From NCBI GenBank assembly GCA_029050415.1, contig JAIDMU010000190.1, forward strand, positions 1 through 10,587: DNA of 10,587 nt, given 5' to 3'. The position numbers and the translations under genes were made by a program. The stretch comes from Malacoplasma sp. Its GTDB lineage: Bacteria > Bacillota_I > Bacilli_A > Mycoplasmatales > Mycoplasmoidaceae. Positions within the stretch are counted from its first letter, which is position 1; each line of letters starts with the position of its first letter. Positions 7,264 to 10,587 of this stretch are shown one piece after another. The notes beneath the pieces were generated by a model. That model was not told the DNA's origin, made no database searches, and worked only from the letters and a program-made list of their open reading frames with translations.

Positions 7264-10200
7264 ATGGATAAGAAAAAAAGATTTTTAATTTCTTTAGGTA
7301 CTATTAGTTTAGCTGGATTAATTGCTGGTGCTCCACTAGGATTTGTGACTCAAGTTTCAAATAGTGAGTATGTTTCAAAAATTGATAGCAATTTTCAAGA
7401 AGATATTAGTGATTTAGTAGCAGCTCAAAATATTTCGCAAAATTCTAACTTATCAACAACTTCAGGACCTTTAACTTTTTGAGGTAATAAAATTACTGCA
7501 CTTGATTGATATGGTTCAAAAATTTGAGACATAGATATGAGTGAATATAATGTTGGTTACAATGGTCAAACTGGGGTTAATGCTGTGTATACAGGACGTG
7601 GTGTTTCGTGACCAAGAGCTTGATTTAATTGAGATTATAACAGATCAACTAATACAATTTGAGTTTTAGGTTATACTGGTGGTCAAAATAAAGATCAAAA
7701 ATTATTTGCTATTGATGCATCAAATGGAAAAATTACAAAAACCATTGGTTTAGGAGATACTGGAATGGTATATTTTGTATCTGCTTTAGCTTCTGGTAAT
7801 GTAATCTGTTTTGGTAATGCTGCAAATGATTTTAATGGTACTGCTTATTTATATAATCAAAAAACTGATAGTGTTACAAAATTAGAAGGTAATAGTAAAG
7901 ATAAAGTAAACCAGTTAAAAGATACTGGAAGTAGTTATCGATGAGTTTTTAGTAATTTAATCCCAGTAGCAAATAATGTAAATTTCTTAGAAATTAATTC
8001 TTTTGGAACACAAAGTGGAACAACTGGTGATGGTTCAGCTCATTTAGCATCTTATGATATTTATTTTTTAATGGTTGATGATAATTTAAATTTTATTGGA
8101 ACTGGGTCTTGATCAGAACCTAAAAAAGTAGCAGATGGTTTAGCAGGTTATAGAAATAGTACAGTTGCACCACAAAATGATTATTTTATTTTGCTGTCTG
8201 GTAAAGTTGCAACAGTGGTTTATAATACTGTCATAATTATTGATCCATCAAATTCTAATAACATTACAGCAACTTCATTTGCAATGAGTGAAGGAAAATG
8301 AATTCAGTCTTGAACAGTTGATGCTAATGATAATTTATATTTCAAATTTAAAAATGATTCAAAAATTTTTAAAATTGAAAAAAATACTTTAAGTTTAACT
8401 ACAAACACTTCTTTAAATCCTGGAACATACTTAGATTTATCTGGTATTAATCAAAATCAAATAAGTAGTTATGCCAATAATTTTATTATTTATAATGTTT
8501 TTGGATATACAGGTCAGCTAATGATGATAAATGCTAAACCTGAGGTTTATATTCAAAATTCTTCACCTCCAGCTGATAACCAAGATACTAAATGAGGTTT
8601 AGCAATTGGGGTAACACAAAATATTTACAATCAATCGCAAGGTGATTATAAAGGATTACTAAATACAAGTGAATCTTTTCAAAAATCTGCTGACTTTACA
8701 ATTGAACAAAGTGTTTTAGATTCAAAAATTCCAAGTGAAATTACACAAAATGATGTAACAACTTTAAATAACTCATTTTTTCAAAATAGTAATAATTATC
8801 AACCTTTTACAATTAAAGATATAAATGATACTAATGGATCTTTTAAAGTTGAAGTTAACTTGTATCAAATTCCATGATTTGCTTCAGTTTTACCTGAAAA
8901 TTCAGTTCCAAAAAATATTACAAAAGAATTTAAAACTACTAATACTATTGCAAATAAAACAAGTTGAAAAACCTTATCTTCTTCAAATGATTATGATTTT
9001 TTAAATACTCTTCCAACTAATTTAACTGTTGAAGATGTTAATAATTTAGACCCTTTTCAAGCTTCATTCCAATCACAAACAATTACAGATGCTACTGGAA
9101 AATTACTTTACCCTAAAAAGAATTATTCTATTTCTGGCCGAAATGACAGTAATGGACAAGTTACAATTAATGTTACTTATCAATATATACCAATGGGTAT
9201 AACTTATTCAGGTAACAATTTAAGTGATAAAGTTTTAACTTATACATCTTCAAAAACTTATACAGTTTTTGATAGCAATCAACAAAGTTCTTTCTATTTT
9301 ATGGGTGCAAATTCAGCATCACAAAATAATGTAAATCAAACAATTGATGTTACAAAAGTACCACAATTAAAATCTTTACTTGAAGCAAATACTTTACCAA
9401 GTTCATTCACATCACTTACTAATTCAAACAAAAATAATGCAGGATTTTTGCAATTTATTAACACTAGTTTAAGTAAAGGATATCCAGTTTCTAAAATTAG
9501 TTTTACTTTAGAACCAAATGATACTGCTGGTACTTTAAAAATCACAGCAAACATTTCTAGTGGTAATTCACCTGACAAGCAAGCTCATACATACATAGTT
9601 ACTTACACAAATTTAAATAAACAGTCAAGCTATCAATTTAATTTTAAAAATAATGTTACTTCACTTGGAAGTGTAGCATTTAGATCAATTTTACCTTCTT
9701 CTGTTACTGAGGGAGATGTAGTAAAAAATCTAATTGAATACCAAGGGTTTGATTCAAATGATTTTAATATTGCATTAACTCCAAATGATACTAATGGTAC
9801 TTTAGCAGTTACAGTTACATTAAATAAAGATTATGCTGCTGCTATTGGAAATAGCAACCATGGATTTAATAATTATGTAGCATTTTATACATTTAGTAAT
9901 TTTATGACAACTGATGAATATAACAGTAAATTTTCAGTTACATTTGTAGATGATAGTGATGTAGCTTTAATTGACTTTAAATTGAAACAAGTTCAAGAAA
10001 TTTATGATACTTTAGTTAAAAATAAACAACCATTAACTGTTGGTAATAAAACATATAATTCTTTAAGTGATTTAATTGAAAAATTATTGGTTAAATCTAC
10101 TGGTAGTGCTATACCAAAAAATTGATCTAGTAATTCATCAATTACTACTGATATGTATATTGATAACTCTTTGGGAATTGCAAGTTTTTATGTAAAAATT

Positions 10201-10587
10201 CCACAAAATTTGCTAGATGGTGCTAGTAGTGATTTAAATTTAATTGCTAATTATTCTGGTTTTGTACAAGGGAATGCTGATCAAACTGATGATAATTTAT
10301 CATTTGTATCAAATAATATGTTAAAAAATTATTTGATTGCACAAAAAGTTTTTAATGAAAATCAAATTAATGAAATGACAGTAAAAACTTTTAGTGAATG
10401 AGTTTTAAGTAATGACAATATTAAAACATTAATTACTTATAAAACTGGACAATATGTAGAAAAATTAAATAACAATGATTTTAAATTAACTGTAGTTCCA
10501 AATGAAATTCAAAAAACAGTTTCTGTTACAATTGATTTTGGTACTATGTCTAATAATAAATCATTGTCAACTTATAGTATTCAATAT
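7264..10587 (+). CDS. Large exported surface protein, lipoprotein-17-repeat type (paralog 3), 3' end cut by window
   Basis: Open from ATG to the window edge for 1,108 codons, reading UGA as Trp (16 by hand count). The start is firm: AGGAGG at 7253-7258, five bases upstream, is the strongest Shine-Dalgarno of the three. The visible protein ends in SIQY, so by comparison with the paralogs only Ile-Leu and a stop should be missing. Parts in order: signal/anchor starting MDKKKRFLI and ending APLGF, without lipobox Cys; Ser/Asn-rich linker; Trp-rich beta-like region about 68-455 with the sole Cys at 182; repeats at about 478-538, 583-675, 695-787 and 800-882; C-terminal domain from about 887. Repeat 3 carries the invariant AGFLQFINTSLSKGYPVSKI. 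It follows paralog 2 by 204 bases with its own promoter-like element. Surface location and an adhesion or antigenic role are inferred from family and signal only. Confidence 0.93.
9436..9500 (+). repeat. Near-identical DNA block in repeat 3 (copy 3)
   Basis: Third copy of the 65-base block, with about six differences from the first, mostly at synonymous positions. The encoded peptide is unchanged up to the end of VSKI. Confidence 0.75.
10153..10212 (+). repeat. Conserved C-terminal-domain DNA block (copy 3)
   Basis: Third copy, in paralog 3, beginning MYIDNSLG. The downstream protein (GASSDLN, IANYSGFV, DNLSFVSNNMLKNYL) is also shared by all three genes. Confidence 0.75.

Noticed and set aside
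57..10587. Pseudogene array with many stop codons
   Set aside because: All internal stops are UGA at conserved Trp positions; no TAA, TAG or frameshift interrupts any copy.
1..10587. CRISPR array, tRNA/rRNA, insertion sequence or phage genes
   Set aside because: No short regularly spaced repeats, no tRNA-like cloverleaf in the spacers, no transposase motif or terminal inverted repeats; the repeated DNA is explained by the gene duplications.

Overview
The window comes from an AT-rich mollicute of the Mycoplasma/Ureaplasma type that reads UGA as tryptophan. Three long reading frames on the + strand stay open only if UGA is sense. By hand count about 48 of 49 Trp codons are UGA, and the lone UGG is at 4096-4098. 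With the standard code each gene would look like a string of fragments. I cannot name the species.

The layout is a head-to-tail array of three paralogous genes, each about 1,110 codons: gene 1 at 57-3410, gene 2 at 3730-7059, and gene 3 from 7264, which runs off the right edge probably 9 nt before its stop. No other protein or RNA gene is visible. Each complete gene is followed by a hairpin/T-tract terminator (3426-3468, 7069-7103). About 16 nt further on lies a promoter-like element (3478-3506, 7114-7142), conserved in sequence between the two spacers. Next comes a 5' leader with hairpins and T-rich DNA, and then a Shine-Dalgarno site. This suggests separately transcribed surface-protein genes rather than an operon.

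The three proteins share one architecture. It begins with a Lys-rich N-terminal hydrophobic signal/anchor lacking a lipobox cysteine, followed by a Ser/Asn-rich linker. A roughly 390-residue Trp-rich, beta-rich segment comes next, possibly a beta-propeller, with the protein's only cysteine. Four degenerate repeats of about 60-95 residues follow, resembling the mycoplasma 'lipoprotein-associated / lipoprotein 17' surface domain. A highly conserved C-terminal domain of about 225 residues ends in SIQYIL. The likely role is as exported surface proteins for host interaction or antigenic variation; that is inferred from family and context. Near-identical DNA blocks in repeat 3 and the C-terminal domain could support recombination between copies.
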